Assembly (NCBI GenBank): GCA_015233285.1
Contig: JADFYA010000023.1
Location: 539-18,128, forward strand
Reading direction: 5' to 3'
From: Deltaproteobacteria bacterium
Lineage (GTDB): Bacteria > Desulfobacterota > JADFXK01
DNA: 17,590 bases
Positions 8,974 through 15,899 of this stretch are shown here, in pieces; position 1 is the first letter of the stretch, and each line of letters starts with the position of its first letter. The notes under the pieces are model-generated. The model did not search any database, was not told the DNA's origin, and worked only from the letters and a program-made list of their open reading frames with translations. The position numbers were made by a program, and so were the translations under genes.

Positions 8974-9185
8974 GTAATGGTTGCAGGCTAAATAAGGCCG
9001 CCTCGTGGAGGTGAAGGGATTAGTCCGCGAAGACGGCCTGATTGGCTTGGTCGAGGGTTTCTAACAGCGTTATTGATGCCAGCCAGAGGAGTCCTATTTA
9101 GCGCCACAACATAACATATAGTTATAAATATTTAAATACAGGCACAACAAACCTAACGGGTGACCTTCGCCTTGTTTATAAAAAG
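8974..9185. other. Non-coding stretch after the IS1380 remnant, with a nested hairpin
   Basis: No credible ORF is seen. At 8995-9039 an outer stem AGGCCG/CGGCCT encloses a small CCTC-GTG-GAGG hairpin at 9001-9011. No T-tract follows, so it is not an obvious terminator. It may belong to the IS end. The part from 9100 is AT-rich with no recognised signal. Confidence 0.35.
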
Positions 9186-9269
9186 TCAAATGCAGTTTTT
9201 GGGTAATATGCTTTTGTCTTCGCCGTCTTTCGGTGGCCCAGGTATTAGGTTGTCGTTGTCGTCAGCCAT
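9186..9269 (-). CDS. Putative 27-aa acidic small protein
   Basis: This short ORF begins with ATG at 9269, preceded by a near-perfect ribosome binding site, AGGAGGT, seven bases away, the strongest Shine-Dalgarno seen in the region. The peptide starts MADDNDNLIPGPPKDGED and ends PKNCI; it is acidic at the N-terminus with a Pro-Gly-Pro-Pro turn and no membrane segment. A longer in-frame ORF reaches into the tRNA, but that extension is clearly not coding. A plausible promoter lies at 9355-9383. I do not recognise a family. It could be a real small protein, a leader peptide or a leftover of a mobile element. Confidence 0.4.
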   Translation of the reverse strand: MADDNDNLIPGPPKDGEDKSILPKNCI

Positions 9270-9354
9270 GTTTCTTACCTCCTGTTTAGTCCTGGGAATT
9301 GAGTTGCGATGTAAACGCTGCTGGGAAATTACTCCTTTTCGGCCAGAATAGTAA

Positions 9355-9383
9355 TCTATAATCAATCCCCGAAAATTGGTTAA
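9355..9383 (-). promoter_or_regulatory. Candidate sigma-70 promoter for the 27-aa ORF
   Basis: On the minus strand TTAACC is followed after exactly 17 bases by TATAGA. This would start transcription near 9348 and leave a leader of about 78 bases before the ATG at 9269. The -35 box is weak, so this is tentative. Confidence 0.35.
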
Positions 9384-9496
9384 CTTTTTATCGCTTATCG
9401 TAACAGAGTTTGCATCAGAAACAAGAGAACAGGTGGGGATAAGGCGGATAAAAGTAGGCAACCAGAAAGGTTGTCGGGGTAGCTCAATCTGTAAAC

Positions 9497-9517
9497 GGGT
9501 ACGCAATGGGTACGCAA
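9497..9517 (+). repeat. 10-bp tandem direct repeat GGGTACGCAA
   Basis: GGGTACGCAA occurs at 9497-9506 and again at 9508-9517, separated by one base, and abuts the tRNA terminator. Such short direct repeats beside a tRNA are compatible with integrase arm-type sites or a residue of an excised element. No integrase gene is visible in the window. Confidence 0.6.
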
Positions 9518-9518
9518 C

Positions 9519-9554
9519 AAAAAAGGACCTAAACCATCTCTGGCTAAGTCCTTT
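9519..9554 (-). terminator. Rho-independent terminator of tRNA-Arg
   Basis: Read on the minus strand just downstream of the tRNA, AAAGGAC (9548-9554) pairs with GTCCTTT (9522-9528). An inner CCA/TGG pair sits in the loop, and a run of six T follows (9519-9524). Position and structure fit intrinsic termination of the tRNA transcript. Confidence 0.75.
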
Positions 9555-9561
9555 ATTTTTA

Positions 9562-9638
9562 TGGTGCCCCCGGCGTGACTCGAACACGCGGCACATGGAT
9601 TAGGAATCCATTGCTCTATCCGCCTGAGCTACGGGGGC
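9562..9638 (-). tRNA. tRNA-Arg (anticodon CCT), CCA encoded
   Basis: The full cloverleaf can be drawn. Acceptor GCCCCCG/CGGGGGC (7 bp), D-stem GCTC/GAGC, anticodon stem ATGGA/TCCAT with loop TTCCTAA giving anticodon CCT (plus-strand positions 9602-9604), T-stem GCGTG/CACGC with TTCGAGT loop, discriminator A, and a genome-encoded CCA at 9562-9564. It decodes AGG. It has its own promoter and terminator. tRNA-Arg(CCT) genes are frequent integration sites for mobile elements, in keeping with the IS debris alongside. Confidence 0.97.
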
Positions 9639-9657
9639 GACAGGGATATCTTGCAAA

Positions 9658-9686
9658 CCTATATCGCCTTTTCCGCACGCTGTCAA
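9658..9686 (-). promoter_or_regulatory. Sigma-70 promoter of tRNA-Arg
   Basis: On the minus strand a perfect TTGACA (9681-9686) is followed by a 17-base spacer and TATAGG (9658-9663). Transcription would start about a dozen bases upstream of the tRNA 5' end. Spacing and position make this one of the clearest promoters in the window. Confidence 0.75.
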
Positions 9687-10170
9687 GTCCATTAGTCCAG
9701 GGCCCGGCAATTCTAATTTTGACTAAGATGTCGTTATGTGTTCGGTGACCAAGATATATGAGGCTGCGTTTTAGGGATTTTCTTTAAGTAACGGCCCGGC
9801 AAATTTTTTAGAAAATAAGGAAATACTCTGCCATCAACTTGTTTCTGAGTAAAATTAGATGGATGAACCGAGAATAGACTCCAAGATATCATTAGATGTA
9901 TTGGCAAAAGGTTGAAAGCGGGAATGACGAAATTTCCAGACCGGCGTAACGGCGCAAATAAGAGTTACAGCCTGGTGGCATCGTTGAGTATGTTAATGGC
10001 CGTCGATGCTACAGGTAACCTGAGTTCGACGGGTATGCCAAGAGATTAGCGTCAAGGGCCATTATTCAATCCGCAGATTGCGCCGATTTTCGCAGATTAG
10101 GGCCAAAATAGGTCTGTGAGGCTTTTCCATCTGCGTTAATCTGCGAAATCTGCTGATATATTTCTGGTAC
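9687..10170. other. Intergenic stretch without a recognisable gene
   Basis: All six frames are interrupted and no domain is readable. It contains a REP-like word GCGGGAATGACG (9918-9929) and the CGCAGATT inverted repeat described separately. A related pair of short words, GGCCCGGCAATT near 9700 and GGCCCGGCAAAT near 9794, is also present. The composition suggests decayed sequence between the tRNA and the HD-GYP gene. Confidence 0.5.
10069..10157. repeat. Imperfect inverted repeat made of CGCAGATT units
   Basis: The left arm (10069-10100) carries CCGCAGATT, GCGCCGATT and TCGCAGATT. The right arm (10127-10157) carries the complementary words ATCTGCG, AATCTGCG and AATCTGC. The reverse complement of the right arm, starting ATCAGCAGATTTCGCAGATT, aligns with the left arm over about 30 bases with several mismatches. 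A spacer of about 26 bases separates them. It resembles a small non-coding palindromic repeat or MITE-like element. I have seen similar words as scattered repeats in environmental bacterial genomes, but cannot check copy number here. Confidence 0.6.
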
Positions 10171-10479
10171 TTAATTAAAGGAACTCGTCGAAGTCAGGTT
10201 ACAGGTAAAGACGCGGCCAAGAGAGCCGGGGGTATTTCGGCGATAGCTTTGTCCGAGCTTTGCGGCCGCTTTTACAGGGCAAAACGGGAACAAGGTTCTT
10301 TGAAGCTCACTTCTATATTCCACATACCGATAAATCATGTTAATATGCCCGGCATAGAGGCGCCTAAGGTGTCGCAGAGCATCGCCTCGTTTCAAACCGC
10401 CGTTGGGATGACTAACCAGCACCCACATGATAGGAACAGGGTCTAGATCGGGCCAGGTCGGAGTCAACCGCTGCAACAC
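10171..10479 (-). CDS. Hypothetical ORF overlapping the 3' end of the HD-GYP gene (doubtful)
   Basis: A 102-codon open frame starts with GTG at 10479, overlaps the end of the upstream HD-GYP gene by 16 bases in a different frame, and ends at TAA 10171-10173. The first 60 codons look protein-like (PTWPDLDPVPIMWVLVSHP, then LRHLRRLYAGHINMIYRYVE), but the C-terminal third is Ser/Asn/Thr-rich and featureless. No ribosome binding site or family is recognised. It could be a translationally coupled small gene, a pseudogene fragment, or chance. Confidence 0.25.
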   Translation of the reverse strand: MLQRLTPTWPDLDPVPIMWVLVSHPNGGLKRGDALRHLRRLYAGHINMIYRYVEYRSELQRTLFPFCPVKAAAKLGQSYRRNTPGSLGRVFTCNLTSTSSFN

Positions 10480-11753
10480 ACTGTAAAGCTCGGGTCATTA
10501 AAGAGATACTTGGCCGGATCAATGTTCCATTTCTCCGGTGCATCCACCCCAACGATCCTTCGGGCATTCTTTGATTTTGCCCCAGATTGGTTAGCCAAAT
10601 CCAGAACCTGGGGCGAATGTGCGTCGGACTGGTCCGAATCATTGATTAGAATTATCTTGGGATTCATTAAGTCGTGGCTGTCGATGTCCATTACCAGCCC
10701 CATTTCTCCGGTATTTAACTTGACCAGGCTCCCTATCGGGTAGACCCCCAGGCACTTGACCAGGTTGGAGACCAAGACCGGGTCGAATTGCACTGCGCGT
10801 CCGGCATACATGATCCGGAGGGTCTCGTGGGAGCTGATTTTTTTTCGATAGATCCGCTCACTGGTCATGGCGTCGTAAACATCAGCCAGACTGATCACCT
10901 GGGCGGGCAAAGGTATTTCATTTGCTTTGAGGCCCTTAGGGTATCCCTGCCCGCCGTAGCGCTCATGGTGAAAAAGGGCGCATTCGATGGTTTCGCGGGA
11001 AACATGGTCCGCGTTCTTAAGAAGTTTGGCGCTAAGATAAGGATGTTTACGAATTTCGCCGAACTCTTCCATGGTCAGTGGGCCGGGTTTATTGATTATT
11101 TTTTCTGGGATAGCCATTTTGCCCAAATCGTGGAAAAGGGCTCCGATACCTACGGCCCGCAACATCTGGATAGGGAAATCCAAGAACCGGCCCAACGTCA
11201 GGGCCAGCACACACACGTTCACTGAATGGGTGTAGGTATATTCATCGAAAGTCTTGAGTTTGATCAGGGCGGATAGGGCGTAGCGATTTCGGAAGATGCT
11301 CTGAATCAACTCATCCAGGTCGGAGGCGACCTCTTCGAGGTTGATCGGTTTTTCAATCTGGACTTGAGAGAGGAAGATCCGGGTCCGGTTAAGAAACTCG
11401 CTATAGACCCGGGTCACTTGGGCCATTTCATCTTGGACGGAGACGGTGTCGGCCAGGGCCGCCAGGGTCTCATTGGTTAGCTCTTCCGGTTCTATTGTCG
11501 CGGGCTGCGGTTCGTCGGGGCTAAGTATCATCGTCTGGGGTTGCGCCCGGCCATCGCCGGCTGGATCTATGTCGCCGCCCTTGGTGGTATCAATTTTAAT
11601 GGACAACAACCCATATTGCTTAATCTTTTTGATCTCCTGATCGGATTTGATCAGCCACCTGGTCCTCAAAAAAGGGTGGTTTAACCAGGACATCCCCAGG
11701 TCTTCGACATACATGCCGACCTTAAGTTGTTGGACGCTGATAGTCTTGATCAT
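10464..11753 (-). CDS. DUF3391-HD-GYP domain protein, predicted cyclic-di-GMP phosphodiesterase (paralogue A)
   Basis: This 429-residue cytosolic protein begins with a DUF3391 domain (IKTISVQQLKVGMYVEDL, residues 2-60). An acidic, Pro-rich linker (about 60-100) and a helical stretch follow, then an HD-GYP domain (about 165-335) with all ligands visible: His176, His208-Asp209 (HDLGK), His237, His262-His263, Asp291, and the GYP triplet at 270-272. HD-GYP enzymes hydrolyse c-di-GMP to pGpG/GMP. The C-terminal tail carries 11 extra residues (NDPSFTVCCSG) relative to paralogue B. A promoter with the same layout as that of paralogue B lies at 11809-11837. The Shine-Dalgarno is poor (GGCGGCGGCT before ATG). 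Both copies open MIK.IS, which fixes the start. Confidence 0.93.
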   Translation of the reverse strand: MIKTISVQQLKVGMYVEDLGMSWLNHPFLRTRWLIKSDQEIKKIKQYGLLSIKIDTTKGGDIDPAGDGRAQPQTMILSPDEPQPATIEPEELTNETLAALADTVSVQDEMAQVTRVYSEFLNRTRIFLSQVQIEKPINLEEVASDLDELIQSIFRNRYALSALIKLKTFDEYTYTHSVNVCVLALTLGRFLDFPIQMLRAVGIGALFHDLGKMAIPEKIINKPGPLTMEEFGEIRKHPYLSAKLLKNADHVSRETIECALFHHERYGGQGYPKGLKANEIPLPAQVISLADVYDAMTSERIYRKKISSHETLRIMYAGRAVQFDPVLVSNLVKCLGVYPIGSLVKLNTGEMGLVMDIDSHDLMNPKIILINDSDQSDAHSPQVLDLANQSGAKSKNARRIVGVDAPEKWNIDPAKYLFNDPSFTVCCSG

Positions 11754-11808
11754 AGCCGCCGCCCGCTGTTTCTAGTGGTGTATTTCACTAGTATTATAGA
11801 GACAATAT

Positions 11809-11837
11809 AATATAAATGATTCAGACTAAGAATTCAA
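11809..11837 (-). promoter_or_regulatory. Sigma-70 promoter of HD-GYP paralogue A
   Basis: On the minus strand TTGAAT, a 17-base spacer and TATATT lie about 56 bases before the start codon. The -35 region with flanks (CTCTTGAATTCT) and the spacer end (ATCATT) are identical to those of paralogue B, which supports function. The remainder of the 11754-12046 gap holds the upstream region of the thioesterase gene, with no clear promoter. Confidence 0.65.
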
Positions 11838-12046
11838 GAGTTGATTCGCGGTCAGATTGACTTTATTTATAACCAAACAATATGTCAAACTTAAAGCTTA
11901 ATGCCTGGAGATCGCCGCCATGAGTGCGAGACGGCCAAGGTGCTCTATCCCTAATTCAATGACCTCCCCCAACTAGTTGGATTAATAAATTATCCAGCGT
12001 TTGTTTACCCCAAACTCCATTACCGGGAACTATCCAGGAGACCACA

Positions 12047-12535
12047 ATGAAACAACCTCTTCCAAAACTCACCGGGCACCGCTGCTTTGCCTGCGGGACG
12101 GAAAACCCCTTTGGGCTCAACATGAATTTCTACAGGGAAGGTAATCGGATCTGTTCAGATATCACTCTGTCTGAAAATTACGTCGGATGGTCAAGTATCG
12201 CCCACGGGGGCATCATCACCACCTTGTTGGACGAGGCCATGTCCTGGTCGCTTATCGCTTCCGGGCGGTTGTATTTTTTGACGCGTGAGATTAAGGTGAA
12301 GTATTTGAAGCCGGTTTATGTTGGAACGCCGTTAAAGGCCTGGGGTGAAGTCAAGGATGCCAGTCGCACTAATGCCATTAAAATGACCGGCGGACTAGAG
12401 GATCAGTCGGGAACGACCCTGGCCAGAAGTGAGGGGCTGTTCGCTGAACTGCCGAAAGAGAAGTTGCCTTTCTTGCCCGAGGACCTGATTCGGGATATAG
12501 AAGCACTTTATTGCAAGTTCCCCCGCAACCCGTAA
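12047..12535 (+). CDS. PaaI-like hotdog-fold thioesterase
   Basis: This 162-residue protein matches the PaaI/4HBT thioesterase family. It has a Cys-rich start (CFACGTENPFGLN, Cys13 and Cys16), the hotdog helix motif AHGGIITTLLDEAMSW with His53-Gly-Gly and Asp62/Glu63 in the position of the usual catalytic acid, and a strand IKVKYLKPVYVGTPL typical of the fold. It should hydrolyse an acyl-CoA or similar thioester in the cytosol; the acyl group is not predictable. The start has AGGAG six bases upstream. It is the only plus-strand gene between the two HD-GYP paralogues and converges on the SulP gene with a gap of 31 bp. It is probably monocistronic. Confidence 0.9.
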   Translation: MKQPLPKLTGHRCFACGTENPFGLNMNFYREGNRICSDITLSENYVGWSSIAHGGIITTLLDEAMSWSLIASGRLYFLTREIKVKYLKPVYVGTPLKAWGEVKDASRTNAIKMTGGLEDQSGTTLARSEGLFAELPKEKLPFLPEDLIRDIEALYCKFPRNP

Positions 12536-12566
12536 CCCGGCACATTTCCCAGGCGTTGCCCCGAGG

Positions 12567-14360
12567 CTAAGAACGTTCCCCGCAAGCTGCCTCTGATTGC
12601 ACCAATGTTGGGGTTGGGCCCATTGCGGCAACAGCCTCGGGAAGGGCGTGATAAAAGTTTTCAGGACCGAGGAATTCGTAGAAGCCCGACCTGCCCATTA
12701 TTTTGAGTACAGGCTTGGTTACCGCAACCATGAGAAAATGAACTTCCTTTTGAATCATGATCCTGAGAAGGTTCCAGAGGACTTTGTCCCCGGAGCTGTC
12801 CATGTCCGTGATCGCCCCGGCGTTGATGATGATGGTCCGAACCTCCGGGTAGTCGGCCAGAAGGTTGATGACCGAGTTCTCGACCAAGGTGGCATTGGCA
12901 AAGTAGAGCGGGCCGTCTACTTTAATGATGAGTAGATCGTGCCAGGTTTCTGTCTGGCCCAGTTCGATATCGTGAAAGCTGGCCGTGGTTCCTTCCTGTC
13001 TCCCCATAACGGCCACACGCGGCCGAGCCACCTGCCAGATGATGTAGCCGAAGGAAAAGATGATTCCGAGCAGGATGCCCATCTGAACCCCAAGGGCCAG
13101 CGTGGTCAGAAAAGTTACTATGATCACCACCCCGTCGGTCTTCTTCACCTTGAAAGCCCGAATGACCTGCTTAAAATCGATGAGGTGGTAGACCGCGATC
13201 ATCACGATAGCGGCCAGACAAGCCTTCGGTACGAGGGCCAGGTAGTGGGTTAGAAAAAGTAAGGTGAGGATGACCATGGTGACTGCGGTGATGGCCGCCA
13301 ACTGACTCCGGGAGCCCGCCTGAAAGCTGACCGAGGATTTGGACAGGCTTCCAGCCGCTGGGTAGCATTGAAAAAAAGCACCGCCAAGGTTGGCCAGTCC
13401 CAGAGAAAGCAGCTCTCGATTAGCATCGACGTGGCGTTTCGTCCGCCCGGCCATTATCTTGGAAATGGAGAGGGTCTCGATAAAGGATACTAGTCCGATG
13501 ATCAGGCCGACTCCCACCAGATGGCCTAGATGGAATGACCCGGAATAGAGCCATGGCTCATTCAGCCTGGGCAGCATGAACGCGGGGAGGGCGCCTTTGA
13601 TCTCTCCGATGGTTTCAATTTTTGTTCCGGTAATTCCGGTCAAAGCTGTTGCAATACCCACCCCCAGCACCAGGTTCACCAGTGGTCCGGGAACCAGGGG
13701 ACTGATCCGATGACAAAGCAAGATGGAGATTATGCCCGATAGACCAATGAGCAGGGTCGCCCAGTTGCACTCATTCGCATGAATGATGGACAGGTACAGA
13801 GTGTACAGGATGTTGCTCGAGCCGCCGTCCGAATGCAGGTGTATGCCCAGCAGATGCGGCACCTGGGTAATGGCCACGATGAGCGCGGCGGCCGTTGTAA
13901 AGCCGATCAGCACGGGGTGAGATATGAAATTTTCGAGCTGGCCCGCCCGCATGATTCCAAGGAGAATGAAGAAAATGCCGCTCACCAGGGACAGGATCGT
14001 GGCGCAGGCCACGTATTCCTCCGGGGTCAAATCCATCGGACCGAGCGCGGCCGCCACCATGAGCGACACCACTGATACAGGAGCAACGACCAGTTGCCTC
14101 GATGGACCGACCAGGGCGTAGATGAGGAAGGCCACAATTGCGGTATAGAGTCCCATGTTGGCCGGGAGGCCGGCTAGCGATGCGTAGGCGATGGTCTCTG
14201 GAACAAGCACCACCGAAATAATGATCCCCGCCAGAAGATCAGTGGCGTAATCGTGCAGGCGGTGAGTACCCAACACCTCGACAACTGGAAAGAAGCGAGC
14301 CAGCGGATGTGGTTTTTTATGCGGTTTGTCATGTCCGGGGAGATAGCTGCATTCCTGCAT
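12567..14360 (-). CDS. SulP family inorganic anion transporter with STAS domain
   Basis: This 597-residue protein has the SulP layout: a cytosolic N-terminus (about 1-40), a 12-14 TM core (about 40-435) with the signature LLAGIIISVVLVPETIAYAS and LAGLPANMGLYTA segments, then a C-terminal STAS domain (about 465-575) with DMDSSG at 519-524, where the Ser pair matches the conserved anti-sigma-antagonist site. SulP proteins import sulfate, bicarbonate or related anions in symport or exchange; the substrate here is not determinable. In a sulfate-reducing lineage sulfate uptake is an attractive guess, but bicarbonate is equally possible. The start has GAGG about five bases upstream. It is divergent from nothing nearby: the HD-GYP paralogue B ends 160 bp upstream on the same strand. 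Confidence 0.95.
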   Translation of the reverse strand: MQECSYLPGHDKPHKKPHPLARFFPVVEVLGTHRLHDYATDLLAGIIISVVLVPETIAYASLAGLPANMGLYTAIVAFLIYALVGPSRQLVVAPVSVVSLMVAAALGPMDLTPEEYVACATILSLVSGIFFILLGIMRAGQLENFISHPVLIGFTTAAALIVAITQVPHLLGIHLHSDGGSSNILYTLYLSIIHANECNWATLLIGLSGIISILLCHRISPLVPGPLVNLVLGVGIATALTGITGTKIETIGEIKGALPAFMLPRLNEPWLYSGSFHLGHLVGVGLIIGLVSFIETLSISKIMAGRTKRHVDANRELLSLGLANLGGAFFQCYPAAGSLSKSSVSFQAGSRSQLAAITAVTMVILTLLFLTHYLALVPKACLAAIVMIAVYHLIDFKQVIRAFKVKKTDGVVIIVTFLTTLALGVQMGILLGIIFSFGYIIWQVARPRVAVMGRQEGTTASFHDIELGQTETWHDLLIIKVDGPLYFANATLVENSVINLLADYPEVRTIIINAGAITDMDSSGDKVLWNLLRIMIQKEVHFLMVAVTKPVLKIMGRSGFYEFLGPENFYHALPEAVAAMGPTPTLVQSEAACGERS

Positions 14361-14469
14361 ACATTCCTCTTTGGGGTAACTCCAATCTCCATTAAACCAG
14401 TCGCAGATTACGCGTGATTTGACTTAATCGTGGCAAGCATTGGGGTGTTATGTTACTATTACATGGTAT

Positions 14470-14498
14470 TTCATATAGTCGCCAACCCTACCCGTCAA
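14470..14498 (-). promoter_or_regulatory. Candidate promoter for the SulP gene
   Basis: On the minus strand TTGACG (14493-14498), a 17-base spacer and TATGAA (14470-14475) would give a leader of about 100 bases. It overlaps a short CCGTCAACCCGCAACCCG stretch similar to one at 12523-12545. Weak -10; tentative. Confidence 0.3.
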
Positions 14499-14520
14499 CC
14501 CGCAACCCGTCACATCGGCA

Positions 14521-15795
14521 TTATTTCAATAGATAGTCGGCCGGGTTGATGCCCCTCTTTTCCGGAGCCTCCACCTCGACAATCCGGTGGGCCCCTTCCC
14601 CTGATCCGTGGGGCTGGATAGACAGGTCAAGCATCTCCGGCCGAGATCTTCGCCTGGCCTGTTGATCAAAGAGGAGCAACACCTGGGGATGGATCAGGTC
14701 ATCGGGATTGATATCGGCGACCAGACCTATCTCGCCTGTTTCCAGGGTCACCAGGCTGCCGATCGGGTAAACGCCCAGACACTTGACCATCTTGGCCACC
14801 AGCGCCGGGTCAAAATGGTCTCCCCGGTTGCCGTACATGATCTTTAGAGTCTCGTGGGGAGGAACCTTTCCGCGATAGACCCTCCTGCTGGTTAGGGCAT
14901 CGTAGACGTCGGCCAGGCTGATCACCTGAGCCAGGAAAGGTATCTGGTCCGCCTTCAGTCCCTTGGGGTAGCCTAGTCCGTTATATTTTTCGTGGTGATA
15001 AAGAGCGCATTCAATAATTTCTCGAGAGATGTGGACGGTGTTCCTGAGGATTTTGGCTCCGAGGAGGGAATGTTTCTTAATTTCCTCAAATTCTTTTTCA
15101 GTTAATGGGCCGGGTTTGTTAATAATTTCTTGGGAGACAGCCGTTTTCCCCAAGTCATGAAAGATGGCTCCAATGCCCAGGGTCTTGAGCAGGCTGGGGG
15201 AAAAATCTAGATGCCGGCCCAGCGTCAAGGCCAGGACGCAGACATTTACCGAATGAGTATATGTGTATTCGTCGAATGTCTTGAGTTTGATCAGGGTCGA
15301 AGACGCGTATCGGTTTCGAAAGACGCTGTTCATCAGGGCATCCACGTTGGCTGAAACTTCCTCCAAATCGATAGGCTCTCCGTTTTTGGCCTGATTCAAG
15401 AAGATCCTGGCTTTATTGAGAGTGTCCTGGTAGACGTTCTCCACCCGAGTCATTTCGTCTCGCAAGGGGACCGTATCTGTGGCGGCTGCCGGGGCCGAGG
15501 GAGGTGTTGCGTTTACTTCGCTGGATATTGGTCTGGCGACCACGGTTTCACTACCAGGGGGTTCCGGCGCGGCCACTTGGGATAAATCTTGGACGTCATC
15601 TGATTGATCCGTATCGATCCCTTTGCCGGTATTAATCTTGACAGACAATATGCCGTAATGTTTTATTTTTTTGATCTCTTCTTCAGATTTTATCAGCCGT
15701 TTGGTCCGAAGAAACGGGTGATTGAGCCAGGACGCGGCCATGTCCTCGATATACATCCCTATTTTAAGTTGTTTGACGCTGATGTCTTTAATCAT
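14521..15795 (-). CDS. DUF3391-HD-GYP domain protein, predicted cyclic-di-GMP phosphodiesterase (paralogue B)
   Basis: From the ATG at 15795 this is a 424-residue protein, co-linear with paralogue A from end to end. DUF3391 (IKDISVKQLKIGMYIEDM) is followed by a variable Pro/Ala-rich linker at about 60-105, and by HD-GYP with His181, His213-Asp214 (HDLGK), His267-His268-Glu269 and GYP at 275-277. All metal ligands are intact. The frame stays open upstream to 16059, but that part covers the promoter and the opposite-strand kinase; homology to A (both begin MIK.IS) sets the start at 15795. The linker is the most diverged part, while the DUF3391 and HD-GYP regions are strongly alike, as expected for a duplication retained under selection. 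No strong ribosome binding site is visible. Confidence 0.93.
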   Translation of the reverse strand: MIKDISVKQLKIGMYIEDMAASWLNHPFLRTKRLIKSEEEIKKIKHYGILSVKINTGKGIDTDQSDDVQDLSQVAAPEPPGSETVVARPISSEVNATPPSAPAAATDTVPLRDEMTRVENVYQDTLNKARIFLNQAKNGEPIDLEEVSANVDALMNSVFRNRYASSTLIKLKTFDEYTYTHSVNVCVLALTLGRHLDFSPSLLKTLGIGAIFHDLGKTAVSQEIINKPGPLTEKEFEEIKKHSLLGAKILRNTVHISREIIECALYHHEKYNGLGYPKGLKADQIPFLAQVISLADVYDALTSRRVYRGKVPPHETLKIMYGNRGDHFDPALVAKMVKCLGVYPIGSLVTLETGEIGLVADINPDDLIHPQVLLLFDQQARRRSRPEMLDLSIQPHGSGEGAHRIVEVEAPEKRGINPADYLLK

Positions 15796-15870
15796 AGTAA
15801 ATGGCCGTGGTTCTTCTAAGGGGACCAGACAAGCTTCAGACCGGGCATGACTTGATGCCTTATGTACTAT

Positions 15871-15899
15871 ATAATAAATGATCTCACCCGAGAATTCAA
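15871..15899 (-). promoter_or_regulatory. Sigma-70 promoter of HD-GYP paralogue B
   Basis: On the minus strand TTGAAT, a 17-base spacer and TATTAT, with transcription starting near 15864 and a leader of about 69 bases. The -35 block CTCTTGAATTCT and the spacer end ATCATT match paralogue A. It lies inside the nominal first codons of the opposite-strand kinase fragment, which argues that those codons are not genuine kinase sequence. Confidence 0.68.

Noticed and set aside
8995..9039. Riboswitch or intrinsic terminator
   Set aside because: A nested hairpin exists, but there is no T-tract, no downstream gene in range and no consensus of a known riboswitch class.
9186..9603. Long ORFs on both strands running through the tRNA
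   Set aside because: Translation of a tRNA gene gives the typical spurious RRDSNTRH peptide; only the short 27-aa segment has start signals.
10069..10157. CRISPR-like array from the CGCAGATT repeats
   Set aside because: Units are too short, imperfect, inverted rather than direct, and no regular spacers or cas genes occur.
10788..11225. Plus-strand 145-codon ORF
   Set aside because: Antisense to the catalytic part of HD-GYP paralogue A; the equivalent antisense frame is not kept in paralogue B.
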